Shown: positions 16,397 to 24,873 of the stretch, piece after piece
Layout of the letters: each line of letters begins with the position of its first letter
Numbering within the stretch: position 1 is the stretch's first letter
NCBI GenBank assembly: GCA_021732025.1
Contig: JAKFVU010000002.1
Location: 62,001-126,000 of the forward strand
Source: Candidatus Obscuribacterales bacterium
Lineage (GTDB): Bacteria > Cyanobacteriota > Vampirovibrionia > Obscuribacterales > Obscuribacteraceae
DNA length: 64,000 nt
Direction: 5' to 3'
Translations under genes and position numbers: made by a program
Notes under the pieces: generated by a model
The model's input: only the letters and a program-made list of their open reading frames with translations
The model's database searches: none
Told to the model about the DNA's origin: nothing

Positions 16397-16955
16397 CTAT
16401 GCGACAACGTTTCTTTTTCTTCCAGCCTTTGCGGGTTTTCAATTTAAAGCAGACAAAGGCTTTTAACTGTTCCACAGTCAAATTGTTTGCCAGCACTTGC
16501 CAAAGAACTTTTCGCGGTTTGCTAGCATAGCCATAATTTAAGTCAAAATATTGCATCAACTCAAGTGCTTCTTCGCGCCACAGAAGCTGTGCCATGGCGA
16601 GAGGATCAAGCTCATAGCTGCGCCGAGCTGGCCAAATTTCGTTGGCGAATGGCTTACCGTCTTTCATGCCAACCGAAATCAATCCCCAACAATCGGGTAC
16701 GATTTTAACGGCATGTTCTACATGTCTTTCATCAGCAACCAAAGTCATCTTCTCGAAAACTTTGCGATAGTGTTCCTGTTGGTTGGGCAAACGAATCAAG
16801 TTATCCGAAGCTGATTTGATTTCATAACCATGCAGGGTGTCGCTTATAACAGCGACATCAACGCGCACCACCCCGCGCAATAGTTCTAGCTCGTCGACGA
16901 CACGGCTGTTAGGGTTTTCACCCAGCACCTTTTTGATCTCGGTGCGATACAGCAA
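16386..16955 (-). CDS. Sce7726 family protein
   Basis: 189 residues from the track TTG. The family core is clear: RVDVAVISDTLHGYEIKSASDNLIRLPNQ, then KMTLVADERHVEHAVKIVPDCWGLISV. The E-x-K within a beta strand after an Asp recalls the PD-(D/E)XK nuclease-like fold; nuclease activity is not shown for the family and is inference here. The start is doubtful: eight codons upstream a CTG gives MKELDVRRLLYRTEI, a better family N-terminus, with GAGG 8 nt before it, and no ATG/GTG/TTG exists between that point and the in-frame TAG. The C-terminus is strongly basic. It follows a small secreted-peptide ORF on the same strand. Confidence 0.8.
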   Translation of the reverse strand: MLYRTEIKKVLGENPNSRVVDELELLRGVVRVDVAVISDTLHGYEIKSASDNLIRLPNQQEHYRKVFEKMTLVADERHVEHAVKIVPDCWGLISVGMKDGKPFANEIWPARRSYELDPLAMAQLLWREEALELMQYFDLNYGYASKPRKVLWQVLANNLTVEQLKAFVCFKLKTRKGWKKKKRCRIVIK

Positions 16956-17020
16956 TCTTCGAACGTCTAATTCTTTCAGGATAAAAGCCTCAGCAAAGGC
17001 AACGCCACAATTAGACCATA

Positions 17021-17146
17021 CTAATAGCTAGACTGGTGAGAGTTGGCAATTAAATCGCTATCTTCCGGCTCCACAGTAACACTGTTTGTAGCCAAAACAA
17101 GCATGGCGAAAACGAGGCTCCAGCCGACTATTTTCTTCAACATCAT
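17021..17146 (-). CDS. Possible small membrane or secreted peptide (41 aa)
   Basis: Shorter than the track entry, which starts upstream at 17305. From the double ATG (GAAAGAACT upstream) it reads MMLKKIVGWSLVFAMLVLATNS followed by an acidic, Ser-rich end: a basic start, one hydrophobic helix and a hydrophilic tail. The stop is about 40 nt before the likely start of the sce7726-family gene on the same strand, so they may be co-transcribed. No family recognised; support is only the shape of the peptide and the ribosome site. Confidence 0.4.
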   Translation of the reverse strand: MMLKKIVGWSLVFAMLVLATNSVTVEPEDSDLIANSHQSSY

Positions 17147-17405
17147 AGTTCTTTCTAGTATTAGCGATATGCGGTTGTTTTTATTTGGCGAGGGTTCGAC
17201 CCTTACGGCAATAAATTGCGGCAGTGAGCGGGAAGCCCCTCTGCGAACAATATAAACCATAGCAATTGCCACCACCGACAGAGCCTGCCACCACTTGTCT
17301 ATCAAGAAGGTTATTTAGTGGCAACTTGCAGGGCTAATCAAGAGGATAGAATCTATTTTTAGTACTATTTTTATCGGATGCTGACTAGCAAAAGGTCTTA
17401 TATAG

Positions 17406-17861
17406 ATGATAAGGGTTCAAACAGTACCAATATCGACACTTGCGATGACACTAGTGATAATACTAGTGGTAACACTATCGGCAACGTTATCATCGCCGAT
17501 AAATAGTGCACGAGCCCAAGGATCGAGCCAAGAGATTACTGGCACCTTAACGATCAATGTCCAAGGTTTTCGGCCTGGCTCTGTCAACCTTGCTCTTTTT
17601 CAGCCCTCTAATCTGAAACAACCATTTCGCCAGCAGCCTGTAACCATAGCTGATGGCAAAACAACAGCCATCTTCACGCAAATACCAATGGGTGACTATG
17701 CAGTCAAAGTTCTTCGGGCAGGCAAAAAGGAAAGGCTGCGACTAACAGCTATCACTTACTCAAAAAATGAAGATCGTGTCTTTGGCCCCAGCTGGAAAAA
17801 GGGTTATTTCCACATGAACAAAGCAGAGATGATTGTCGAAGTTGCGGCCATAACTTTCTAA
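17406..17861 (+). CDS. DUF2141-like secreted protein
   Basis: 151 residues. Signal peptide-like N-terminus (TLAMTLVIILVVTLSATLSS, then ARAQG cleavage context). The remainder is a single beta-rich domain with the DUF2141 pattern: GSVNLALFQPSN, a strand-turn FTQIPMGDYAVKVL, and FGPSWKKGYFHMN. Function of DUF2141 is unknown; members are extracytoplasmic. The usual calcium-like DxNxDGxLD loop is replaced by RAGKKERLRL, so metal binding is unlikely here. Overlaps convergently by 4 nt with the PhyH gene. Confidence 0.72.
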   Translation: MIRVQTVPISTLAMTLVIILVVTLSATLSSPINSARAQGSSQEITGTLTINVQGFRPGSVNLALFQPSNLKQPFRQQPVTIADGKTTAIFTQIPMGDYAVKVLRAGKKERLRLTAITYSKNEDRVFGPSWKKGYFHMNKAEMIVEVAAITF

Positions 17862-18667
17862 ATAAATTTCGGATAGAGCAAGGGAAAAAGCGGATGGTCC
17901 ATAGGTGCACCAGCCGGTAGCTGCTCTTGTAGACCGGGAAATTCTGGGGAGGTTACCCACGGCCTTGGTGCATGCACCACATCGTCGCCCAGAAAGCGAG
18001 CAGAGAAAACTCTTCGGCGGCGAGCCTCGACTGGCCCAGCAGCGTGGAGAGTAAGCATGTGAAAACAGACAACATCGCCGGGATCAACCTCCCAACCAAG
18101 AATAGGAAATTTCTCTGGTGCAGCATCTATATCAGGCAGCTCAGCTAAGCTACCATCAGGAAACCACTTAGCTTGATTATCACGAAAAGAGCGGGGCATG
18201 AGCCACGGGCCCAAATGCGATCCGGCCACTAATTCAAGAGTAGAATTTCTAGTGACAGAATCAACGGCAATCCACATACTGCAATTCTGCTTACCATCTA
18301 TATTGTAATAAGGCTGGTCTTGGTGCCAGGGAGTGCGTTGTCTAGTGCCCGGTTCTTTCACTAGCAAATGATCATGGTATAGCCTGGCAGTAGAACTCTG
18401 CATCAGCTTCGCAGCAACTTCGCCCAGCTCAGACTGCAACAGAAATTGGCTGTAATAAGAATTAGTCTGCCAGTTACAGAAGTCTTCGACAAAATATCCT
18501 GGATCATCGCTGCTGCTAGCCACTTTATGGCGGGGGCTAAGTGCTTGAAGATTGGCCTCAATACCAAGCTTTAGCAAATCAATTTGTTCAGCGTTGAGCA
18601 AACCACGAATGCAAACAGCACCATCTCGGGCATAGTCTTTTATTTGCTGCTCAGTAACATTTGCCAT
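17858..18667 (-). CDS. Phytanoyl-CoA dioxygenase (PhyH) family protein
   Basis: 269 residues, typical size. A Fe(II)/2-oxoglutarate oxygenase of the PhyH group: the HxD part of the iron triad is in TPWHQDQPYYN, the distal His in CFHMLTLHAAGP, followed by RRRVFSARFLGDD which carries the 2-oxoglutarate-binding Arg. Substrate cannot be read from the sequence; bacterial members hydroxylate small molecules or lipids. It follows the secreted unknown protein by 7 nt, at the end of a minus-strand series that begins with the TPR genes, so it may be read from the same transcript. Confidence 0.85.
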   Translation of the reverse strand: MANVTEQQIKDYARDGAVCIRGLLNAEQIDLLKLGIEANLQALSPRHKVASSSDDPGYFVEDFCNWQTNSYYSQFLLQSELGEVAAKLMQSSTARLYHDHLLVKEPGTRQRTPWHQDQPYYNIDGKQNCSMWIAVDSVTRNSTLELVAGSHLGPWLMPRSFRDNQAKWFPDGSLAELPDIDAAPEKFPILGWEVDPGDVVCFHMLTLHAAGPVEARRRRVFSARFLGDDVVHAPRPWVTSPEFPGLQEQLPAGAPMDHPLFPLLYPKFI

Positions 18668-18674
18668 TAGATTA

Positions 18675-19520
18675 TTACTGCGCTAGATCGGCCCGACCTT
18701 TAGATAGCAAGTATTGGCTCAGGGCCTGCTGTAGATCAATACCGTTCATTTGCGGAACTGGAACAAATGGTCCAACACGAGTAAATTTACTCTCTAGAGT
18801 ACCATCGCGCACTGGTTGGCCACCATAGGTAAAGACGCGATTAGAGCTTCTATTTTCCATCTCACCATTGCCGACAAGAAAGTAGTGATTGAGAGACTCT
18901 TGTTGGAACATATCAGCAACCTGACCGGTGGGGTAGGTCTCGGTAATGACATAGTGAGTACGAGTAGAAAGATTGACCGGAGTAGACTGCTCACAAATTT
19001 GCTGAACAGTCATAAATTTCACTTGCTTGCCATTGGAGGTGCTGTCTTTTTCAGAAGGCAAAATGTTGACGTGCCATACGTTGCCAGCCTTATCAATTTG
19101 GTGCCCCATATGCACCACCATCTCATTGTCCATCCATGCACCAACTGGACGCTTCATACCGGTGCGCAGGTCAGTTACGTCAACGGTGACGTCGCCGCGC
19201 TTCGACCAAGACCCAGCCATAATTTTTGGTATTTGGAACCATTCAATCACTGGCTGTTGGCGTTGCATTGAAACTGATTGCTGATAAATATTTGAATGAG
19301 TTTGATCAGTCTGACTGGTATCAGCTTGATAGCCACCACGATAGTTGCCATTGCTCTGACCTTGAGAATAGCCACCGTGAGAATAACCAGGCACGTAGCT
19401 ATTTGAGACCGACGGCAAGTAGTCTGAGTGCTCAATGCCCGCTTGCAGAGTTTCAGCCATGGCTTGAGAGCTTAGGCTTAGGGCAAGAGCGAGAAGTAGT
19501 GAAACAATATTTTTCTTCAT
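18675..19520 (-). CDS. Secreted protein of unknown function
   Basis: 281 residues. Clear signal peptide MKKNIVSLLLALALSLSSQAMAE with AMA cleavage site. A Gly/Ser/Tyr/Gln-rich stretch (about 40-80) leads to a folded part with PKIMAGSWSKRGDVTVDVTD and VVHMGHQIDKAGNVWHVNILPSE, rich in beta strands. I do not recognise the family. It sits 7 nt from both neighbours (TPR membrane protein before, PhyH after), so likely part of one operon. Confidence 0.7.
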   Translation of the reverse strand: MKKNIVSLLLALALSLSSQAMAETLQAGIEHSDYLPSVSNSYVPGYSHGGYSQGQSNGNYRGGYQADTSQTDQTHSNIYQQSVSMQRQQPVIEWFQIPKIMAGSWSKRGDVTVDVTDLRTGMKRPVGAWMDNEMVVHMGHQIDKAGNVWHVNILPSEKDSTSNGKQVKFMTVQQICEQSTPVNLSTRTHYVITETYPTGQVADMFQQESLNHYFLVGNGEMENRSSNRVFTYGGQPVRDGTLESKFTRVGPFVPVPQMNGIDLQQALSQYLLSKGRADLAQ

Positions 19521-19527
19521 ACGATTA

Positions 19528-20412
19528 TTACCAGCGCTTCAGCCTTCCCAGGCCTTCTTCTACTTGTTTGATCAATTGGCGACGCTCGGGTGTTTCTGAG
19601 GTTTTCTTGGCTTGCTCAAGCGATTGCTTAAGCAGGTCTTTGGCTTTGCGATAGTTTTGCTGTTGCATATAACTACTGCCGAGGCCAGCAAGCACTTGGG
19701 CATAATTGAGAGTCATTGCTTCAACCACGCCCTGGCTACCTAGCTTTTTAGCAAATTTAGACTTTTCAATTGAGGCAAAAAACTTGGTGAATTGGTCAAT
19801 TGATTTTTCATTCCACTCAATCGACTTTGCTAGATCACCTTTGGCCTGATAGGACATACCAACATAGGTACAGAGAACAGCTAAGCTGTGATCTTTTGGA
19901 TTTTTAGAAGTTATGTCTTCAAACTGAGTGGTACCAAACTCAATGATTTGGTCAAAGTCTTGCTTAGCCATCATTTGTTGAATTATCGCTTGGCTGGCCC
20001 AGGAAGCGCGGTCTGGCAAAATAGACTTGTATTTTAGTGCCCAAGTACAAATTTTGTGTTGAGCGCTAAAGGCATTGGTGCGACCAGCCACTGTGGCTGA
20101 AACTACAAAAGCAGCGGTGAAAGCAGCTCTAAGGAAGAACAGCAGGCCAACGAGTGCGCCTGCTGCTAAAGCTGTGTTCAACCAGTTTTTGACGAGATAG
20201 GCTTGATAGAGATTCTGACCTACAAAATAGTAGAGCAAGCCAGTGGTCAGTGTTCCTAACAGCAAAATGGTGGCAAAAACAGCATAGACAACTCTGTCTT
20301 GAGTCGGGTTCTCGACAGGAACTGGTGGCAATTCCATCTGCGGCACCTTAGGCTGCTTAGCCCTGATTTGACGCCCGCCAGAGGGATGTTGCGACACTGA
20401 TTTTTTGGCCAT
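19528..20412 (-). CDS. Membrane-anchored TPR protein
   Basis: 294 residues. Cytoplasmic-like basic N-terminus, two adjoining hydrophobic segments (VVYAVFATILLLGTLTTGLL and ALAAGALVGLLFFLRAAF, about residues 43-110), then helix-rich sequence with TPR units in the C-terminal half (LAVLCTYVGMSYQAKGDLAKSIEWNEKSI; LAGLGSSYMQQQNYRKAKDLLKQSL). Probably a scaffold at the membrane. It lies 33 nt after the large TPR lipoprotein gene. Confidence 0.75.
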   Translation of the reverse strand: MAKKSVSQHPSGGRQIRAKQPKVPQMELPPVPVENPTQDRVVYAVFATILLLGTLTTGLLYYFVGQNLYQAYLVKNWLNTALAAGALVGLLFFLRAAFTAAFVVSATVAGRTNAFSAQHKICTWALKYKSILPDRASWASQAIIQQMMAKQDFDQIIEFGTTQFEDITSKNPKDHSLAVLCTYVGMSYQAKGDLAKSIEWNEKSIDQFTKFFASIEKSKFAKKLGSQGVVEAMTLNYAQVLAGLGSSYMQQQNYRKAKDLLKQSLEQAKKTSETPERRQLIKQVEEGLGRLKRW

Positions 20413-20445
20413 GAGATTTACCGTTTTTTTGATTCTAGTATCGAC

Positions 20446-22341
20446 TTAGCGTTTCTTTGCTTCTTTCTCTTTTTGCTTTGCAGCTTTATCTTTTAGCTTG
20501 ACGTTATCCTTGACCATTTTCTCGCGCTCTTTTGAGGGCATGTCAGTGCGCAGTGCCAAGTAATAATCGTATTGTTGAACTGCCTCATAAAGCATGCTCG
20601 AACTTGGATCTTTGCTTTTCTCTAAAGCGCGGGCCAAGCCTACTCGTGCATCAGCCAAGCGCGGATTATTTGCGATAGCTTGATGGTAGCGGTTGATAGC
20701 TCCATCCCACTGATTTTTCTTAGCCAGTTCATCAGCAACTTTACTGTCGGCCAAAGCTTGTTGGCGAATTGTGGCAATTTGACTGATACCACGATTTCCA
20801 CGCTCAGGCACTCCAGAAAGAGCAAGGCCTTTCTTGTAAGCTGCTTCAGCATTGTCGAGATCTTTGATCATCAAGGCAATGTCTGCCACTGCATAGGTTT
20901 GTTTAGCATCTTGCAAATCGGCAATCACTTGCTTAATTAGATCGGCAGCTTTCTGGAAGTCACCACTAGCCATCAAAGCTTCAGCGTATGCAATGCGCTC
21001 ACCGTCGGTCTTTGGCTCGGTCATGGCCGAAAGGTCAGGCTTGCTACCAGAAAGAGACATCAACTTGGCTTTAGCTAAATAAAGCTCCATGTCTTCAGGA
21101 CTGAGTTTGATAGCTTGATCTAAGGTCTTAATAGCGGTGTCATAATCGTTAGAAGCAAGCATGGCTCCTACTGCCGCTTTCTGTGCCTTCAAGAACAACG
21201 CCTGACTGAGACCTTTAACAGCTGCAGCGTTATTTGGACTCATCGAGAGAATAGTTGTATAGGCTTTAATTGCTTCGTCTGGTTTCTCCAGACGCAAATT
21301 TATATCGGCAATTCGCTGACGCAAATCAAGATTATATGGAGCTTGAGTCAAGCCAGATCTCAGATCTGCCAGAGCTAATTCAAGGTCACCGCGCTCTTCG
21401 CGAATGTCGGCCATGCGCAAATAAGGCTCAGCATTCTCAGGCTTGATCAAAGTTGATAGCTGAAACTCTTTGAGAGCACCAGCAGTATTTCCTTGAGTAG
21501 CATAGGCCTGGCCTAACATCATGCGAGTGGGCCAACTATTAGGAAACTGCGCCAATGAAGTATTCAGCTCATTGAGAGCATCATCAGTTTGACCGAGCTT
21601 GAGCAAAGTGGCACCGAGGCCAAAGTGAGCACTAGAGTTACCAGAATTGATAGCGATGGAACGTTTGAAATTCTCTTGCGCCTCAGCCAAGCTGCCTTGA
21701 TCAAGTTTGATTTGGCCTAGGGCCGCTAAGGCTGCTGAATGATTGGGGTCGAGGCTAACAGCTGTACGAAATTCGCTGCCCGCATCAACTACACGACCTT
21801 GCTCTTTATAAACTTGGCCTAAACTAAAATGAGCTTCGCCCGATGCCGGAGCCAATTGAACTGCTCGCTTAGAATATTCTTCAGCTTGCTGCAGCATCGA
21901 TTCTTTGTTAGCTCTAATGGTTCCAGAAGAGGATTGCAAGCGATTGAGTATGACAGTCGATTTGCCAGCATAAGCCAAGGCATTGTTAGGATCGGAGGCG
22001 AGCACTCGATCGAACAACTCATCGGCGCCATCAAGCTTGAACTGCTTGGCAAGGGCTGTACCAAGACCAATCGTGGCCGCGATATCAGCAGGATTGTTAA
22101 CAATTAGCTCACGAAACATGCCTTCAGCGTCAGCATACTTGCCTTGAGATAGAAGCTTTTCAGCAGGCATAATGTCGTGCTTGACCCGACCGGAGAGCAC
22201 GGGGTCAGAACTTGGAGAACCGTAGCTGGGGTAAGATCCAGTGCTGGGTACACCTGGAACCTGAGAACTTGCCGGCACATGGCAACCGAGCAATAGACCA
22301 GTAGCAGCTATGGCCGCCTGAGCACCTTTACTAACCTTCAT
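20446..22341 (-). CDS. TPR-repeat lipoprotein, likely extracytoplasmic
   Basis: 631 residues from the ATG after GGAGG; the track start 42 nt earlier is rejected on that ground. MKVSKGAQAAIAATGLLLGC gives an N-terminal hydrophobic helix ending in a lipobox-like LLGC, with Cys20 as likely lipidated residue. Nearly all of the rest is TPR: about a dozen units such as ANNPADIAATIGLGTALAKQ, SGEAHFSLGQVYKEQGRVVDAGSEFRTAV and NSSAHFGLGATLLKLGQTDDALNEL. The C-terminal 30 residues are Lys/Glu-rich. It would serve protein-protein assembly outside the cytoplasmic membrane. It is divergent from the kinase-TPR gene, and heads a possible four-gene unit. Confidence 0.78.
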   Translation of the reverse strand: MKVSKGAQAAIAATGLLLGCHVPASSQVPGVPSTGSYPSYGSPSSDPVLSGRVKHDIMPAEKLLSQGKYADAEGMFRELIVNNPADIAATIGLGTALAKQFKLDGADELFDRVLASDPNNALAYAGKSTVILNRLQSSSGTIRANKESMLQQAEEYSKRAVQLAPASGEAHFSLGQVYKEQGRVVDAGSEFRTAVSLDPNHSAALAALGQIKLDQGSLAEAQENFKRSIAINSGNSSAHFGLGATLLKLGQTDDALNELNTSLAQFPNSWPTRMMLGQAYATQGNTAGALKEFQLSTLIKPENAEPYLRMADIREERGDLELALADLRSGLTQAPYNLDLRQRIADINLRLEKPDEAIKAYTTILSMSPNNAAAVKGLSQALFLKAQKAAVGAMLASNDYDTAIKTLDQAIKLSPEDMELYLAKAKLMSLSGSKPDLSAMTEPKTDGERIAYAEALMASGDFQKAADLIKQVIADLQDAKQTYAVADIALMIKDLDNAEAAYKKGLALSGVPERGNRGISQIATIRQQALADSKVADELAKKNQWDGAINRYHQAIANNPRLADARVGLARALEKSKDPSSSMLYEAVQQYDYYLALRTDMPSKEREKMVKDNVKLKDKAAKQKEKEAKKR

Positions 22342-22532
22342 AAGACCTCCTCGCACAATCGAGTAGAGCATACAACGGCCCATGCACCTTCGGGCAAAGA
22401 TGACAGGATGTTTTAAAGAGTTGAAACTTAGGAGTGGAATAAGTAATTAAGTAAACGGCGCTTACTACGACTAGAATATTAGTGCCAGCTAAGTTGTCAG
22501 CAACAGGCCGTAGCATTTGTCGAGGAGTCCAA

Positions 22533-24869
22533 TTGACTGAGCCGGAACTAGCCAAATCTCTGCCACCAAGGAAGGTTTGTCTTTCTTGCGCCAAAGAATA
22601 CACGACAGAGATGATCATCTGCCCTGATGATGATACTTTGCTCACTCCACTGTTAGTTGATACTTTGATTGGCACGACACTTGCTGACAAATATCAGATT
22701 CTCGAAAAGCTTGGTAGCGGCGGAATGGGCCTTGTATACAAGGCTAAGCACCTATTGATGAAGCGCTTGGTAGCGATCAAACTGATGCTGCCACAATTTG
22801 CCGCCAGCGCCACGGCCCTAAAGCGTTTCCGCCAAGAAGCGCAAGCGGCAAGCCATCTCAATCATCCTAATATTCTAAAAGTCTACGATTTTGGTGTTAC
22901 ACCGCAAGGTCTGCCCTACCTAGTAATGGATTTGCTTGAAGGCACCAACCTATCGGCCGAGTTAACGAAACACAATTACTTACCGCTAGACCGCTCGCTC
23001 AATATATTTGTGCAAACGTGTGCAGCCCTCCATCATGCTCACCAAAAAGGTGTAATTCACCGCGACTTGAAGCCCGGCAACATTATGATGGTCGACTATG
23101 ACGGCCAGCACGATGTGGTGCAAATTGTTGATTTTGGCATGGCCAAAATTCTTTCAGCTATGGACGGCGAAAACGAAGAGCTAACCAAGACTGGTGAAGT
23201 CTTCGGTAGCCCTATGTATATGAGTCCTGAGCAGTGTATGGGAAGAGAACTCGACGGTCGCTCTGACATTTACTCATTGGGTTGTGTCATGTACCGCACT
23301 CTGACAGGAAGACCTGCAGTGGCTGGTGCTTCAGCTATGGAATGCTTCAACAAGCACGCCACAGCGCTACCAGCAACTTTTGCAGAAGTGGCACCAGAGC
23401 TGATGTTGCCACCATCTTTGGAGGCCATCATATTCAAGGCCATGGCCAAAGAAGTAGAAGGCCGCCAAGAATCAATGGCTCAACTGCGGGACGAACTACT
23501 AACTGAGCTTGGTCAAGTAGTCGATATCAGCAGCTCAATGCAAACCGGCATACAGTCTCAACTGAAAATGAGCTCTAGTCAGTCGCTCTCTAATAGCAGC
23601 TCTACTGGTGAAAGTACTGGAGCAGGGGCAGGGGCAGGAACTGGAACTAGTTCTGGTTCTTCGAGTAATGCTAACACTACGAATGAAACATCACATACTC
23701 AACTGAGCAACATCGGCATGTCTCGATTGCCAGCACGGCAAGCACGTGTGCTTGAGACTTCAATGTCAATGATGCAACCAACCCCTAAGGTGGCACGCAA
23801 AGGCATGATTTATGCATCAGTTGCTGGCGTGGCCATAATTGCTGCAGCAATAGCATTCATGCCAAAAGGCGGTCCCAAAGACGGTAGCCCTGATCAGACT
23901 CAAGGACAAGGACAAAGTCAAACTGATTCAGGAAAAGCTGATGATTACACACAGCTGGTTAAACAAGGACAGTCTTCGTTTGATCACGGCGACTACACAG
24001 AAGCACTAAAAAAATTCAAAGCAGCTTTAGAGAAAGCCAGAAGCTCAGGTGATTATGATCACGTAGCTGAAGTAAGAATGGCTCTCGGTCGTACTTATGT
24101 AGAGATACAAGATTTAGACGATGGTCAAAAAGAGTTTCAAGAAATCTTGAAGATTCGCGAAAGCGAAAAGAAGCTCACCGCACTTGATGCCACTGAGTCT
24201 ATGAATGAGCTTGGTAAAATCTATCGCGCCAAAGGTCAGTATGGCCAAGCGCAGCAACTCTTCAATCGCGCTCTAGCTATTAGACAGAACTACACTGGCG
24301 CCGATCATGCAGCTGTTGCAGAAACGCTTGCCGATCTTGGTAATTTAGCATTAGCACAAAAACAGTTTAAGAAAGCTACCGAACTGCTGGCCAGAGCAGA
24401 GAAAGTAGCAAGTTCTACTCAAGGTTTGGCAGATCTCAATCAAGCCAATATTTTCAGCGCCATTGGCCAAGCTTACCAATTGCAAGGGCAGTTTGATAAA
24501 GCCACTGGTTATTATGAAAAAGCTCTGGCCATCAGAGAAAAGAGTCTCAATCCAGACAATCCGGCCATTGCTGACACGCTTACATATTTAGGCACATTAG
24601 CCTTTGTCAAACGCAACTTTGACAAAGCTGATTCATACCTACATAGAGCCTTGGATATTCAAGAAAAGACCCTCGGCAAAGACGATCCATCGATTGCCAC
24701 CACCGAATTTTGCTTGGGCGTACTCTACCAACAAACAAAAAAATATGACAAAGCCGAACCATTGCTCACCGATAGCTTACGAATTCGCACGAAAGCACTG
24801 GGAGCCGACGACCCTTCGACACAGCAAACTAAAGAGCTGCTAGACCAAGTCAAAGCTAAGCTGCGCTAA
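22533..24869 (+). CDS. Ser/Thr protein kinase with N-terminal zinc ribbon and C-terminal TPRs
   Basis: 778 residues from a TTG 5 nt after GAGGAG; the track GTG 51 nt upstream has no ribosome site. Residues 16-33 hold CLSCAKEY...ICPDD, a zinc-ribbon-like start seen before many such kinases. Kinase domain about 55-320: GSGGMGLVYKA, VAIKLM, HRDLKPGNIMM, VDFGMAKI, SPMYMSPEQ, all residues for catalysis present. A Ser/Gly-rich linker, one TM helix (MIYASVAGVAIIAAAIAFM) and a Gln/Gly-rich spacer follow. The C-terminal part has kinesin-light-chain-like TPRs of 42 residues (GQFDKATGYYEKALAIREKSL). The architecture is that of a membrane sensor kinase; the TPRs are presumably outside. Convergent with the glucoamylase gene, 4 nt apart. 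Confidence 0.9.
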   Translation: MTEPELAKSLPPRKVCLSCAKEYTTEMIICPDDDTLLTPLLVDTLIGTTLADKYQILEKLGSGGMGLVYKAKHLLMKRLVAIKLMLPQFAASATALKRFRQEAQAASHLNHPNILKVYDFGVTPQGLPYLVMDLLEGTNLSAELTKHNYLPLDRSLNIFVQTCAALHHAHQKGVIHRDLKPGNIMMVDYDGQHDVVQIVDFGMAKILSAMDGENEELTKTGEVFGSPMYMSPEQCMGRELDGRSDIYSLGCVMYRTLTGRPAVAGASAMECFNKHATALPATFAEVAPELMLPPSLEAIIFKAMAKEVEGRQESMAQLRDELLTELGQVVDISSSMQTGIQSQLKMSSSQSLSNSSSTGESTGAGAGAGTGTSSGSSSNANTTNETSHTQLSNIGMSRLPARQARVLETSMSMMQPTPKVARKGMIYASVAGVAIIAAAIAFMPKGGPKDGSPDQTQGQGQSQTDSGKADDYTQLVKQGQSSFDHGDYTEALKKFKAALEKARSSGDYDHVAEVRMALGRTYVEIQDLDDGQKEFQEILKIRESEKKLTALDATESMNELGKIYRAKGQYGQAQQLFNRALAIRQNYTGADHAAVAETLADLGNLALAQKQFKKATELLARAEKVASSTQGLADLNQANIFSAIGQAYQLQGQFDKATGYYEKALAIREKSLNPDNPAIADTLTYLGTLAFVKRNFDKADSYLHRALDIQEKTLGKDDPSIATTEFCLGVLYQQTKKYDKAEPLLTDSLRIRTKALGADDPSTQQTKELLDQVKAKLR

Positions 24870-24873
24870 AACT

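Noticed and set aside
17185-17205. GGGTTCGACCC, like a tRNA T-arm
   Set aside because: No acceptor, D or anticodon arm fits around it on either strand; likely chance.
17147-17305. Upstream part of the 94-aa ORF before the small peptide
   Set aside because: Low-quality sequence; the double ATG with ribosome site starts a better peptide.
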